64,000 nt of DNA from Sphingobacteriales bacterium 44-15 (GCA_001899685.1 MKWG01000002.1:353953-417952), one strand, 5' to 3'; positions 9,501 to 18,020 are shown, counted from the stretch's first letter. Notes: a model not told the origin generated them from the sequence alone. Numbers and translations: made by a program.

Positions 9501-11018
9501 CCGCAAACTATTGTAGTACGTTATTTCAATACAGCATTCCAGTTTTCCACCTCATTTGTTACAGGCACCGACTGCGCTCCTGTTGTAGCAAACTTTGCAA
9601 ATACATCTTACGGGTATACTAAAATAATATGGGATTTTGGCGATGGCGCTACTCTGCAGGATGTGAATTATCCGAGCCATGTATATAAAGATCCGGGGAC
9701 TTATATCGTAACACTTTTTGTATATGGCTATAACGGATTGACGGGCGAGTACAGGGATACTGTTACCATTACCCAGCCGAGCGCCATATTGAAAGCCAGT
9801 CCGGCTGAATTATGTATAGGTCAGCCCGCAAATCTCAAAGCCAGCGGAGACAGCATCAGCCGGTATATCTGGGATTTTGGCGACGGAAATATCATAACCT
9901 CTTCTGATAGCGCTATCACACATGTCTATGCGGGCGATGGTACTTTTGCACCGCAGTTGCTGGTCACCGGCAGCAAAGGATGTACCCGCGCTGCTACGGC
10001 AGGCGACATGCTTACCATACGGCCTGATCCTGTGGTTACCATCACACCTGCAGAGCCACGTATATGCTATGGAGAAGCGGTGCAGCTAAAAGCATCGGGA
10101 GGTGTCAGTTACTCCTGGACGGCGGCAAACGGTATTTCAGATCTCCACATTTCAAATCCCGTTGTAAAACCGGGCATTACAACAACATATAGTGTTCAGG
10201 TAAAAGATGACCTCGGATGTGCGGCAACAGGAAACCATACAGTTACCGTGGTGCAAAAAGAGCAGTTAGCGGAAATGAAGGATACAGAAATTTGCTATGG
10301 CGAACAGGTGCAGCTTTCCGCCGGCGGAACATCCAAATACCAGTGGATAAAGGAAACCAATTGGTTATCCGACACCAGAGCGAACAACCCTGTGGCAAAG
10401 CCCGAAAATACCATCCGGTATACCGTGGTGGGCGGTGATTTATATGGATGCTTTACAGATACCGCTGCCACATATATTACAGTGCATCCTTTACCCACAG
10501 TAGATGCAGGAAGCGACCTGGAAATGCAGGCCGGTTCATCTGTACAGATCAGTGCCAGCGGATCGCCTGATATTGTAAGCTGGCAATGGCTGCCAGCTAC
10601 CCGGCTTTCGTGCGATAATTGTGCTACGCCTCTTGCCGCGCCATTTGCGAGCACTGTATATACGGTGAAGGTAAAAACCATATATGGCTGCACGGTATCA
10701 GATGATATAGCCGTAAAAGTGCTGTGTGAAGAAAATACGGTATATATACCCAATGCTTTTACTCCAGATGGGGATGGCAGGAATGACCGGTTCGTCATAT
10801 ATGGTATAGGTATTGTTAAGCACCTGGTGATCTTTGACCGTTTCGGAAAAAAAGTATACGAGCGCAACAATTTCATCGGCAGGGATGTTGCTGCAGCATG
10901 GGACGGAACCTTTAACGGGCAACCGCTACCTACGGGTACCTTTGTGTATTATGCCGAAATGGAATGCCCTTCAGGAGGGCCTTTTATGCGAAAGGGAACG
11001 ATCACGCTGATAAGATAA
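6555..11018 (+). CDS. Giant PKD-repeat surface/secreted protein with gliding-type C-terminal domain (T9SS substrate)
   Basis: A 1487-residue protein. A Sec signal peptide covers roughly residues 1-34, ending around VTGQ. About a dozen PKD-like repeats follow, most with the WDFGDG core (WDFGNG, WDYGDG, WVFGDG, WDWGDK and WNFGDG variants), then Ig-like repeats of the KASGGVSYSWTA type. The last 95 residues match the gliding-motility-associated C-terminal domain family (CHU_C, TIGR04131): IPNAFTPDGDGRND, FDRFGKKVYE, WDGTFNGQPLPTGTFVYY and a final GTITLIR. Proteins with this tail are exported by the type IX system, and gldKLMN lies at the other end of the window. Adhesion is the likely role. The stop codon abuts that of the convergent Uma2 gene. 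Confidence 0.9.
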   Translation: MVLTFVKHTLTTPRRHYCSFLLFLSILSSSVTGQVSVSFNPDKEGGCPPFSVQFSSYVNGATASAAYHWDFGNGNSSDLKNPASVYTEEKTYKVTLTVTDGGKNYSFSREITGYKKPVADFSVLEKKACIPAVIHFKSNSTPGSGSLERFYWDYGDGTAQQEYSENASHTYMMLMKPSATLTVINSYGCYSSVTKNEIAEILPPISSSFTASRQVLCKPTDAVQFTNNSSGPGTLNYTWDFGDGHTSTEKEPSYAFNKKGIYTVSLTVKNDAGCSITSTQADYLNVASYKAGFNAPSLICRDQTASFAATSTPAPSSTLWFIDDQEIYGWYYGSYGLSYSFGDTLEHTVKLVNTFGACPDADSVKIKVRPVPQLNGFVADLQNFCGAPATVKFKDVTPDAVKWNWKFYKDYYNVSTSTVQAPSYTYTDDGNYTVSLEVSNIYGCTVGTMQNITITRPFANIYNTMYDAGSSYCGYLKVSMAVGNSSDEIKDYKWVFGDGATSTEKAPVHEFTNPGNYSVYLEFTTQKGCKGISNRVPFTVYKKPKADFISLQGTSICGNTPVTFSYSGGSAITYLSWFYDGDYNYVYGNSQTVQYNAAGSFDVKLIAYNGDCSDTMKKPGYITVLPPFPKIAGYQRTCAGTRGEIEFTQSSKEAESWKWDWGDKKTQTYSTDEPTVKHEYTATGNYKVVLTTTNGACSVRDSVNISVLLKQHPVLSLQKSSVCTNEVIPFKITGFEKDPTYQQGYYNSYYFQKWEYEDGTDFNGYPSLDYDTYFITSASGKLYPYQVKEGQLRVITVSSYFGCFDTSNYVPVHLKGAAAAFTIEKDRQCLGNAVILKDASTANNNTITSWTWNFGDGQTQTVNKGGTISHTYSNPGSYNVTLTITDAGGCSSSTPSYSKYVETYGPKAAFGLSGTNVPLNSTIIFYNYTNSYGSDNTQYNWDFGDGTSGDQYYAQHTYPQAGVYTVKLTATDPVTGCLSEAPPQTIVVRYFNTAFQFSTSFVTGTDCAPVVANFANTSYGYTKIIWDFGDGATLQDVNYPSHVYKDPGTYIVTLFVYGYNGLTGEYRDTVTITQPSAILKASPAELCIGQPANLKASGDSISRYIWDFGDGNIITSSDSAITHVYAGDGTFAPQLLVTGSKGCTRAATAGDMLTIRPDPVVTITPAEPRICYGEAVQLKASGGVSYSWTAANGISDLHISNPVVKPGITTTYSVQVKDDLGCAATGNHTVTVVQKEQLAEMKDTEICYGEQVQLSAGGTSKYQWIKETNWLSDTRANNPVAKPENTIRYTVVGGDLYGCFTDTAATYITVHPLPTVDAGSDLEMQAGSSVQISASGSPDIVSWQWLPATRLSCDNCATPLAAPFASTVYTVKVKTIYGCTVSDDIAVKVLCEENTVYIPNAFTPDGDGRNDRFVIYGIGIVKHLVIFDRFGKKVYERNNFIGRDVAAAWDGTFNGQPLPTGTFVYYAEMECPSGGPFMRKGTITLIR

Positions 11019-11498
11019 TTACAAAAACGAGATCGTTTTCCGTAAGATCTTTGATTTTATTTTCTCTTTTTTACTTTCCTGCAAAACGAATGTATTATTA
11101 CTCAAATAATAAGTTATTACATCCTTACTGTCGGGATGAATGATGAAGTATTCCTGAACACCGGATGCTTCGTATAAGTTTTTCTTCCCCTGCAGGTCGT
11201 GCTTTTTATTGCCCGATAATACTTCCACGATCAGGTCAGGTGCACCTTTTACCTTGCCATCCTTTATTATACCCGTATTGGCATTAGCTATAAAAATAAT
11301 ATCGGGTTGTACAACACTGCTATCTCCGAGAAATACGTCTACGGGAGCAAATACACATTCCCCCAAATTATTTTCCATTATATACACATTCATAATGGTA
11401 AACAATCTGCTTAATAATCGTTGGAGTTCAAAATTTGGCGCAGGTGACATATAAAGTACATTATTAATAACTTCGGATAGTGTGCCTTCCGGGAGCAT
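11019..11498 (-). CDS. Uma2-family (DUF820) putative nuclease, N terminus probably lost to a frameshift
   Basis: 159 residues from the ATG at 11498. The PD-(D/E)XK-like core of Uma2 is present: VQPDIIFIA, LIVEVLSGN and a Lys-containing segment before the EYFIIHPDSK strand. Cellular role is unknown; the family is common in multiple copies. Family members normally begin before a segment like KTAIEVFEMLPEGT. Here that segment is open in frame upstream of 11498 but has no start codon. An ATG at 11563-11565 lies one base out of frame, separated by a run of five G (11559-11563); with four G the protein would begin MGTAITNKRYQKPPK. It could be a real mutation, slippage or a sequence error. Confidence 0.75.
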   Translation of the reverse strand: MLPEGTLSEVINNVLYMSPAPNFELQRLLSRLFTIMNVYIMENNLGECVFAPVDVFLGDSSVVQPDIIFIANANTGIIKDGKVKGAPDLIVEVLSGNKKHDLQGKKNLYEASGVQEYFIIHPDSKDVITYYLSNNTFVLQESKKEKIKSKILRKTISFL

Positions 11499-11565
11499 TT
11501 CGAATACTTCTATAGCTGTTTTAGGCGGTTTCTGATATCTTTTATTTGTAATAGCTGTCCCCCAT

Positions 11566-11969
11566 ATAGGAAAAATACGAAATAATTCCGAAAATGCGCC
11601 CGGAGGGAATGGCTGTAACGTCGAGTATTAGCATAATAGCTGATTGTTGTTCCTTCTGCTTGTCATCCTGACGAAGGAAGCATCTGCAGCAGAACACAAT
11701 GAAGCGGTGAATAATATATACCACCTTTTGCCCGGCTTTGCGACCTTTGCCTGCCCGACTAGTCATTCAGGCGGGCGTAATTTCTTGGCGTGCTTTGTGG
11801 TAAAAAATAACCGCAAAGGTAATACAAAGCCTGCCTGTCGGCAGTCAGGTTTTTCGCCCGCCTGAATGATCTTCAGATCGGGCAGGCAAAGTCCACAAAG
11901 AAATTTAATGGGTATATCCTATTTTTTGCAGGCACACCTGTCGGGCTAATTTTAACTACGCTCTGTATT
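11566..11969. repeat. Gene-free gap holding an inverted pair of palindromic GCCTGCCCGA...GCGGGC units
   Basis: No gene is credible here. At 11749-11777 and 11855-11887 lie two copies, in opposite orientation, of a GC-rich palindromic unit (GCCTGCCCGA, then TTCAGGCGGGCG). The 77 bp between them contains TTTGTGGTAAAAAATAACCG and a further GCCTGCCTGTCGGCAG hairpin. Each unit can fold alone and the pair can form a larger stem. The arrangement resembles a miniature inverted-repeat element. The remainder looks like unconstrained intergenic DNA. Confidence 0.55.
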
Positions 11970-13166
11970 TCACCTCACTTTCCTTAGCTTCTCGGCTGCC
12001 CGTTCAAGTGTCTCCTTTTTTTTGCAGAAGCAAAAACGAACTACTTTATTATCGGTGCCATCGCGGTAAAAGGCAGAAACAGGAATGGATGCCACTCCAT
12101 GATCCTTTGTCATGCGAACGGCAAAATCCATCTCGGATTCGTTGCTGAAATGCCCGTAGCTGCCCAGGATAAAATAGCTGCCAAAAGAATCGTGCATCCT
12201 GAAGGGCGTTTCTTTCATCAGGGATAAAAAAAAGTCTCTCTTCTGTTGTACAAAATTCCCGAGAGAAGTATAGTATTCTGTTTTCTCCAAAAATTTAGCG
12301 AGCGCTATCTGCTTAGGGCTGTCGCAGGAAAAGCAATTGAACTGGTGCACTTTCCTGAATTCCCGCATGGGTGCTGCCGGCGCCACACAGTAGCCGATCT
12401 TCCATCCGGTGCAGTGATAAATTTTGCCGAAAGAAAAGCATACAAAGCTCCGCTCCAGCAGCTCCGGATAGCGAAGCATGCTCTGATGCTTCCGGTCATC
12501 AAAAATGACATGCTCGTATACTTCATCACTTAAAATAAAAATATTCGTTCCCAGCACCAGCTTTTTTAATTCGGCTATATCTCTTTCAGACAATATCGCC
12601 CCCGTAGGGTTATTGGGAGAATTAAGCATGATCATCCTGGTGCGTGGAGTTATGGCTTTACGCACTGCATTCCAGTTAATGCTGTAATCCGGGAAATGCA
12701 GGGGTAGCAGTACCGGTACGGCGCCATTGATCTCAATATTCGGGATATAGCTGTCGTAGCAGGGTTGAAACACAATCACTTCATCGCCCGGCCGCAGCAC
12801 GGAAGTAAGTGCTGTATAAATGGCATAGGTGCCGCCCGGTGTAATAGTGATTTCCGTATCCGGGTTTACTCCGGCAGCATACAGGCTGAAAATCTTTTCC
12901 GACAGTATTTCCCTTAACGGCATATACCCGTTCATGTGCACGTATTGATTGAAGCCTTTCAGCATTGCTTCATTCACTCTCGCTATCAGCTCATCGTGCA
13001 TGGGAAAATCAGGAAAGCCCTGCCCGAGGTTTACGGCATTGTGTTCGACAGCCAATGCGCTCATCACCGTGAAAATGGTAGTGCCTGTATTGGGAAGCTT
13101 TGAAAGTATTGCGGGGCTCAATTCAATTGGTTTTGGGCGTAAAATTATCTGTTTCTGTTGTAGCAA
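11970..13166 (-). CDS. Methionine aminotransferase-like class I/II PLP enzyme (YbdL type)
   Basis: A 398-residue fold-type I aminotransferase. Seen: the N-terminal NLGQGFPDFP substrate loop, the NSPNNPTGA motif, and the PLP lysine in SFGKIYHCTGWK near residue 247, followed by the conserved phosphate-binding region. The subgroup to which E. coli YbdL belongs transaminates methionine and aromatic amino acids to 2-oxo acids. The first methionines precede a poorly conserved leader; a slightly later start is possible. It stands alone on the minus strand after a repeat-filled gap. Confidence 0.85.
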   Translation of the reverse strand: MLQQKQIILRPKPIELSPAILSKLPNTGTTIFTVMSALAVEHNAVNLGQGFPDFPMHDELIARVNEAMLKGFNQYVHMNGYMPLREILSEKIFSLYAAGVNPDTEITITPGGTYAIYTALTSVLRPGDEVIVFQPCYDSYIPNIEINGAVPVLLPLHFPDYSINWNAVRKAITPRTRMIMLNSPNNPTGAILSERDIAELKKLVLGTNIFILSDEVYEHVIFDDRKHQSMLRYPELLERSFVCFSFGKIYHCTGWKIGYCVAPAAPMREFRKVHQFNCFSCDSPKQIALAKFLEKTEYYTSLGNFVQQKRDFFLSLMKETPFRMHDSFGSYFILGSYGHFSNESEMDFAVRMTKDHGVASIPVSAFYRDGTDNKVVRFCFCKKKETLERAAEKLRKVR

Positions 13167-13213
13167 TAAATACCCGGTAGGGAATAAATAAGTTTTATTT
13201 TAGTGTAGGATAA

Positions 13214-13315
13214 AGAGATGTAGATGCATTGGCGCAGGCGAAAAGGTGCGAAGAGCTGATGCCGGAAACATTTTCCGGGCTGATAAGAAAGCTTGAACAG
13301 AAAGTAAAGGATTAA
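13214..13315 (+). pseudogene. Possible 33-codon C-terminal gene remnant
   Basis: Between stops at 13211 and 13313 the frame reads a charged, helix-like peptide (RDVDALAQAKRCEELMPET, then a segment ending LEQKVKD) with no upstream start codon. The amphipathic character and clean stop make a degraded gene end possible, but the stretch is short and I do not recognise the family. It may be chance. Confidence 0.2.
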
Positions 13316-13416
13316 TGTGCTCCGTGCTGTGCAGGATTTCCAGTCTTCTGACTTAGAACGAACCGACTTATTTGAAATCCATCAAACAAGTTTAAATTCG
13401 CCCGTTATAAATAAAC

Positions 13417-13986
13417 ATGATGGCTAAACAGCAACAACAATTAAGTCCGGAGAACTATATCCGCCAGCGATCACGCAGTCTGCCTATCAGTGACTGCTAC
13501 ATTAATAAAGGCAGGGAAGATTCGGGTATTGCACAGGTGATGGTAATACGCAAACACAGCAATGGCAATAGTACTTTTTGCCTGTATATAGTGGACTTGT
13601 ATTGCCTGGGAATAAAAGAGACCACATTCCGGTTTAACCAGACAGAAAAAGAGCTTGAAGAAGTTTTTGAAAGTTTTAAAGATACCTTTGATATAGAGCA
13701 GGTGGATTATACCCTGGCGCACAATATTATTTATGCTGCCCTGGCTTATGCAGATGAGTTAGGCTTTAAGCCACATAAAGATTTTACTCAAATCACCAGC
13801 TATTTTTTAGAAGAAGATACAGAAGATATAGCGCTGATAGAAATAGAATGTGGAAAGAATGGCAAACCTCTTTACGCCCCGGGTCCTTACGATTCGGCAG
13901 CCAAAGTCCGTCAGATAATTAACCAGTTGGAGAAAGTTACAGGAAAAGGCGGATACGATTATATAGTTTCCGATAACGCATTTTAA
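13417..13986 (+). CDS. Conserved-looking hypothetical protein, 189 aa
   Basis: I do not recognise a named family. The protein is soluble, without signal peptide or membrane segment. It starts with a Gln-rich stretch, then a SLPISDCYINKG motif, a beta-rich core (VMVIRKHSNGN, FCLYIVDLYCLGIKE), an acidic helical segment, ILDI-like FDIEQVDYTLAHNIIYAA and the ending GGYDYIVSDNAF. Codon use resembles its neighbours. It lies 17 bp upstream of the secreted phosphodiesterase-like gene on the same strand, so they may be co-transcribed. Two adjacent ATGs (13417 and 13420) are possible starts. Confidence 0.7.
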   Translation: MMAKQQQQLSPENYIRQRSRSLPISDCYINKGREDSGIAQVMVIRKHSNGNSTFCLYIVDLYCLGIKETTFRFNQTEKELEEVFESFKDTFDIEQVDYTLAHNIIYAALAYADELGFKPHKDFTQITSYFLEEDTEDIALIEIECGKNGKPLYAPGPYDSAAKVRQIINQLEKVTGKGGYDYIVSDNAF

Positions 13987-14003
13987 CTCCTTTATATAGC
14001 AAC

Positions 14004-15098
14004 ATGATGCCCTCAAAAACCCTTGTTTGCCTGGCAGGCTTTTTGCTTTGCCTGTGTACAGCTAAGGCGCAATCCCCGCGTATTAAAAATGTTATTGTAG
14101 TTACAACAGACGGTTTTCGCTGGCAGGAGCTGTTCAAAGGAATGGACACTGCTATTGCCAATAACCCGGCTTTTAACCAGGGAGAAAAGGAGCAGGTCTA
14201 TGCCGCCTACTGGGATGAAGATGAAACCATCCGGCGGAAAAAATTATTCCCGTTCATCTGGGGCGAGTTTGTGCGTAAAGGCCAGTTGTATGGCAACCGG
14301 AAGTACCAGAACTTTGTAAATGTAACCAACCCTTACTCCTTCTCTTACCCGGGATATAATGAGCTCTTTACCGGCTTCGCAGACAGCGCTATCAATACCA
14401 ATCATTATCCCGATAATCCTAATCTTAACGTATTCGAGTTCATTAACCATCAGCCTGGCTATCGGGGACGCGTAGCCGCATTTGGTTCCTGGGAGGCGTA
14501 CCGGCGTATCCTGCGCAAAAAACAAAGCGGCTTTCCTGTAATAGCCGCTTTTGATACTATTGACTGGAAAAATGCATCTTACCCGGAGCAGGTGATCAAC
14601 CGCATGAAGCAGCAATCTTACAAGCCCGAGGGTGAAGAAGGATGCATGGACGTATTTACCTATTTCCAGGCAATGGAGTACCTGCGCACACACCAGCCCC
14701 GGGTGCTCTATCTCGCCCTGCTGGAAACGGATGAATGGGCGCACCGGAAGATGTATAAAAACTACCTTGACGCCGCTCACCAATTAGACAACTGGTTGCA
14801 GGATCTCTGGCAATTTGTGCAGCAATCTCCTGTATATAAAAACAACACAGTTCTCCTTATTACCACCGATCATGGTCGCGGCGATATCAATAAGCTGCAA
14901 TGGACAGGTCATGGAGGCATAAAGGGAGCTGATGAAATATGGCTGGGCATTATAGGCCCGGGGATCAGCGCTAAAGGAGAAGTGAAAACGCCGATGCAGT
15001 TATACCAAAAGCAGGTTGCGCAAACTATTGCTTCATTGTTAAACCTCCAATTCGTGGCAAACCATCCCGTTGCAGATGCGATTTCGGAGATATGGTAG
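14004..15098 (+). CDS. Secreted alkaline phosphatase-superfamily phosphodiesterase/phosphatase
   Basis: 364 residues with a clear signal peptide (about 1-23, ending CTAKAQS), so probably periplasmic. The alkaline phosphatase superfamily metal ligands appear as VVTTDGFRW (Asp36) at the N terminus and ITTDHGRGD (about residue 286) plus GHGG further on. The layout fits nucleotide pyrophosphatase/phosphodiesterase or sulfatase-like members. The usual Thr/Ser nucleophile is not obvious to me, so substrate and even catalytic competence are open. It follows the 189-aa hypothetical by 17 bp. The second ATG (14007) is an equally good start. Confidence 0.75.
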   Translation: MMPSKTLVCLAGFLLCLCTAKAQSPRIKNVIVVTTDGFRWQELFKGMDTAIANNPAFNQGEKEQVYAAYWDEDETIRRKKLFPFIWGEFVRKGQLYGNRKYQNFVNVTNPYSFSYPGYNELFTGFADSAINTNHYPDNPNLNVFEFINHQPGYRGRVAAFGSWEAYRRILRKKQSGFPVIAAFDTIDWKNASYPEQVINRMKQQSYKPEGEEGCMDVFTYFQAMEYLRTHQPRVLYLALLETDEWAHRKMYKNYLDAAHQLDNWLQDLWQFVQQSPVYKNNTVLLITTDHGRGDINKLQWTGHGGIKGADEIWLGIIGPGISAKGEVKTPMQLYQKQVAQTIASLLNLQFVANHPVADAISEIW

Positions 15099-15157
15099 AG
15101 AGGGTTTCCTGCCGTTGGAAGGTTGGAATCCCTGATAAATAATTGTATTTTTATTAC

Positions 15158-15754
15158 ATGGAACTAAGGGAACCAGCCGTTGCTTACGGCAAACAAAAAT
15201 TTACCATTGAAGAATACCTTGCAATGGAAGAAGCAGCCACTGAAAAGCATGAATATTACAAAGGTGAGATCTTCGCTATGTCTGGCGCTAAATTGCCGCA
15301 TAATATCATATCCAGAAACCTGCTTATCGGATTAGGTATTAAACTGAACGGTAAAAAATGCCAGCCTTTCGGCAGCGACCAGCGTATACATATAGAAGTG
15401 AATACACTTTTTACTTACCCCGATATTTCTATTATTTGCGGTGCACCGGAAACGCTTAATAATGACGACCTGAATGTTTTGAACCCGGCAGTAATTATTG
15501 AAGTACTTTCTCCATCCACCAGAAACTATGACCGCGGCGAAAAGTTTAAGCTCTACCGCGATATACTCACGCTAAAAGAATACATACTGGTGGACTCCGA
15601 GAGCATACACATTGAAATATTCCGGCTGAATGCATCAAACCACTGGGAACTGGAAGAATACAATGCAGCGGAGAAAATGCTGTATATCAAAACGATCAAT
15701 GAAAATATTGCTTTAGCGGATATTTATGCCGGGGTACAATTGGGCAGCGTATAA
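15158..15754 (+). CDS. Uma2-family (DUF820) putative nuclease
   Basis: 198 residues starting [11 protein letters not shown] prefer this ATG to a TTG 15 bases upstream. The family pattern is intact: [11 protein letters not shown] near the N terminus, [14 protein letters not shown], the Asp in YPDISIICG, Glu in [10 protein letters not shown] and Lys in EKFKLYRDI, together resembling a PD-(D/E)XK active site. Function in cells is unknown. Unlike the copy at 11.0-11.5 kb, this gene has a complete N terminus, and the two belong to different subgroups. About 250 bp of non-coding DNA with the typA promoter follows. Confidence 0.85.
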   Translation: MELREPAVAYGKQKFTIEEYLAMEEAATEKHEYYKGEIFAMSGAKLPHNIISRNLLIGLGIKLNGKKCQPFGSDQRIHIEVNTLFTYPDISIICGAPETLNNDDLNVLNPAVIIEVLSPSTRNYDRGEKFKLYRDILTLKEYILVDSESIHIEIFRLNASNHWELEEYNAAEKMLYIKTINENIALADIYAGVQLGSV

Positions 15755-15901
15755 AGTGAGCAGGGTTCCGAACCCTTCATCAAACAGGTATTCCGTTTTT
15801 ATGAACGGTCATTCTTTTTGAGTTTTAAACGGGAGCGCTAAAGATAATAACTACAGCCAAAGCTGCCTGCCACATTATCCAATAATTAAGTTTTACCACA
15901 A

Positions 15902-15933
15902 TTGCGCTGCTCCGGTATTTTGTAGTACCTTTG
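15902..15933 (+). promoter_or_regulatory. Candidate Bacteroidetes promoter for typA
   Basis: TACCTTTG at 15926-15933 matches the TAnnTTTG -7 element, and a TTG at 15902-15904 lies 21 bases upstream, the spacing expected of the -33 element. Transcription would begin near 15940, giving a 75-nt leader before the typA ATG at 16015. Confidence 0.55.
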
Positions 15934-16014
15934 CACGCTTAAAAATCAGGCTTCAGGTCTGTATCTACAGTGGAGATCACTGTTAAAAGCAAATTTGAAG
16001 TTAAAGAAACAACA

Positions 16015-17826
16015 ATGCAGATAAGAAACATAGCGATCATCGCGCACGTTGACCACGGTAAAACCACATTGGTTGACAAGATCTTACATCAAACCAATGT
16101 ATTCCGCGCCAACCAGGAAAGTGGTGAGCTCATCATGGACAGCAATGACCTGGAAAGGGAAAGGGGCATCACCATTTTCAGCAAAAACGCCTCCGTGGCA
16201 TACAAAGGAGTGAAGATCAATGTAATAGATACTCCGGGGCACGCTGACTTTGGAGGTGAAGTGGAAAGGGTATTGAAAATGGCAGACGGCGTATTGCTGC
16301 TGGTAGACGCTTTTGAAGGCCCCATGCCGCAAACCCGCTTTGTTTTGCAGAAAGCCCTGCAACTGAACCTGAAACCGATAGTTATTATCAATAAGGTTGA
16401 TAAGCCCAACTGCCGCCCGGATGAAGTACATGATGCGGTGTTTGAATTATTCTTCAACCTGGATGCTACGGAAGAGCAGCTCGATTTCCCTACATTTTAT
16501 GGTTCAGGCAAAAACGGCTGGTTCAATGATTCCCTTACCCCCAGCGAAGACATTACCCCCCTGCTGGACGGTATCTTAAAATATGTGCCCGAACCAAAAG
16601 TAAGTGAAGGCGCCCTGCAGTTGCAGATCACTTCACTTGATTATTCGTCCTTCCTCGGCCGTATTGCAGTAGGGAAAGTGACCCGCGGCAGTATTAAGGA
16701 AAACCAGCCTATAGCGCTGGTACAGGCTGACGGCACCATCAAAAGATCAAGGGTAAAAGAATTATACATATTTGAGGCATTAGGCAAGAAAAAAGTATCT
16801 GAAGTGCTTGCCGGCGATATCTGTGCTGTAGTAGGGCTGGAAGACTTCAATATTGGCGATACCATTGCCGATGCAGAGAACCCTGAAGCCTTACCGGTGA
16901 TCAGCGTGGATGAGCCTACTATGAACATGCTCTTCAGTATCAATAATTCTCCTTTCTTTGGTAAAGACGGGAAATTTGTTACCAGCCGCCACCTGCGCGA
17001 CAGGCTGATAAAAGAAACAGAAAAAAATCTGGCATTGCGTGTAACGGACAATGACAACGGAGACAGCTTCCTGGTATACGGCCGCGGTATCCTGCACCTG
17101 GGTGTGCTGATCGAAACCATGCGCCGCGAAGGATATGAGCTGACGGTTGGCCAACCGCAGGTAATTGTAAAAGAAATTGACGGTAAAAAATGTGAGCCCT
17201 ACGAAACGCTGGTGGTGGATGTGCCTGAAGAATTTGCGAGTAAGGTTATTGACCTGGTATCCCGCCGTAAAGGTGAAATGCTGGTAATGGAGACTAAGGG
17301 AACCATGCAACACCTGGAATTTGATATCCCCTCCCGCGGATTGATAGGTCTGCGCACACAAATGCTTACTGCTACTACCGGAGAGGCAGTGATGGCTCAC
17401 CGTTTCAGCGAATATAAGCCCTGGAAAGGCCCTATCCCCGGAAGGAACAACGGTGTATTGCTTGCCAAGCAGGGCGGCACCACTACAGGTTACTCTATAG
17501 ACAAACTGCAGGATCGCGGTACTTTCTTTGTTGACCCGGGTGAAGACATATATGCAGGTCAGATCATTGCCGAGCACATTAAGCCCGGCGACCTTGTAGT
17601 GAATGCCATTGAAGGAAAAAAACTTACCAATATGCGCGCCAGCGGCAGCGATGCGGCTACCAATATCGCACCTAAAACTTTGATGACGCTGGAAGAATGC
17701 ATGGAATATATCCAGTTTGATGAATGTATTGAGGTGACCCCCAACTTTATCCGCATGCGTAAGGTAATACTGGATGAAGAGGAAAGGAAGAAGCAATCTA
17801 AAAGAATGAGCGCTCAGGAAGCGTAA
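16015..17826 (+). CDS. typA: Translational GTPase TypA/BipA
   Basis: 603 residues, close to the family's usual length of about 600. It binds ribosomes and supports 50S assembly and growth under stress or cold. The P-loop AHVDHGKTTL begins near residue 9; switch I RGITIF, the DTPGHADFGGE switch II and NKVDKPNCRP (G4) follow, then EF-Tu domain II and the EF-G-like III/V domains and the TypA-specific C-terminal domain. The open frame extends back to a GTG at 15970, but the family N terminus is MQIRNIAIIAHVDHG, so 16015 is the start. A good promoter motif lies upstream. Confidence 0.95.
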   Translation: MQIRNIAIIAHVDHGKTTLVDKILHQTNVFRANQESGELIMDSNDLERERGITIFSKNASVAYKGVKINVIDTPGHADFGGEVERVLKMADGVLLLVDAFEGPMPQTRFVLQKALQLNLKPIVIINKVDKPNCRPDEVHDAVFELFFNLDATEEQLDFPTFYGSGKNGWFNDSLTPSEDITPLLDGILKYVPEPKVSEGALQLQITSLDYSSFLGRIAVGKVTRGSIKENQPIALVQADGTIKRSRVKELYIFEALGKKKVSEVLAGDICAVVGLEDFNIGDTIADAENPEALPVISVDEPTMNMLFSINNSPFFGKDGKFVTSRHLRDRLIKETEKNLALRVTDNDNGDSFLVYGRGILHLGVLIETMRREGYELTVGQPQVIVKEIDGKKCEPYETLVVDVPEEFASKVIDLVSRRKGEMLVMETKGTMQHLEFDIPSRGLIGLRTQMLTATTGEAVMAHRFSEYKPWKGPIPGRNNGVLLAKQGGTTTGYSIDKLQDRGTFFVDPGEDIYAGQIIAEHIKPGDLVVNAIEGKKLTNMRASGSDAATNIAPKTLMTLEECMEYIQFDECIEVTPNFIRMRKVILDEEERKKQSKRMSAQEA

Positions 17827-18020
17827 AGTCTCTCCCGGCCTCTCCAAAGGTAAAACGTGAAACGATAGACTGGAAACCGTAAACTATTTTCGTGCCCTCG
17901 TGTCTTTGTGGTTCAATGCACTCTCTGTGCCCACCCTGCCTCCGTGGTTCAAACCGCCAGATGAACTAACTTGCACTGACATTATCACCGGGAGACCGCG
18001 ATAATATAGTAACATTGGCA

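Noticed and set aside
10295-10876. 193-aa open frame antisense to the PKD protein
   Set aside because: A product of the repeated codon pattern in the sense gene; no recognisable motif or signal peptide.
16891-17847. 318-aa antisense frame over typA
   Set aside because: typA is highly conserved in the sense frame; the antisense translation is Phe/His-rich and without motifs.
17850-18020. Small gene between typA and the aminotransferase
   Set aside because: Only family 2 fragments and TTTGTGGTTCAA-type repeat sequence are seen; no frame with coding character.
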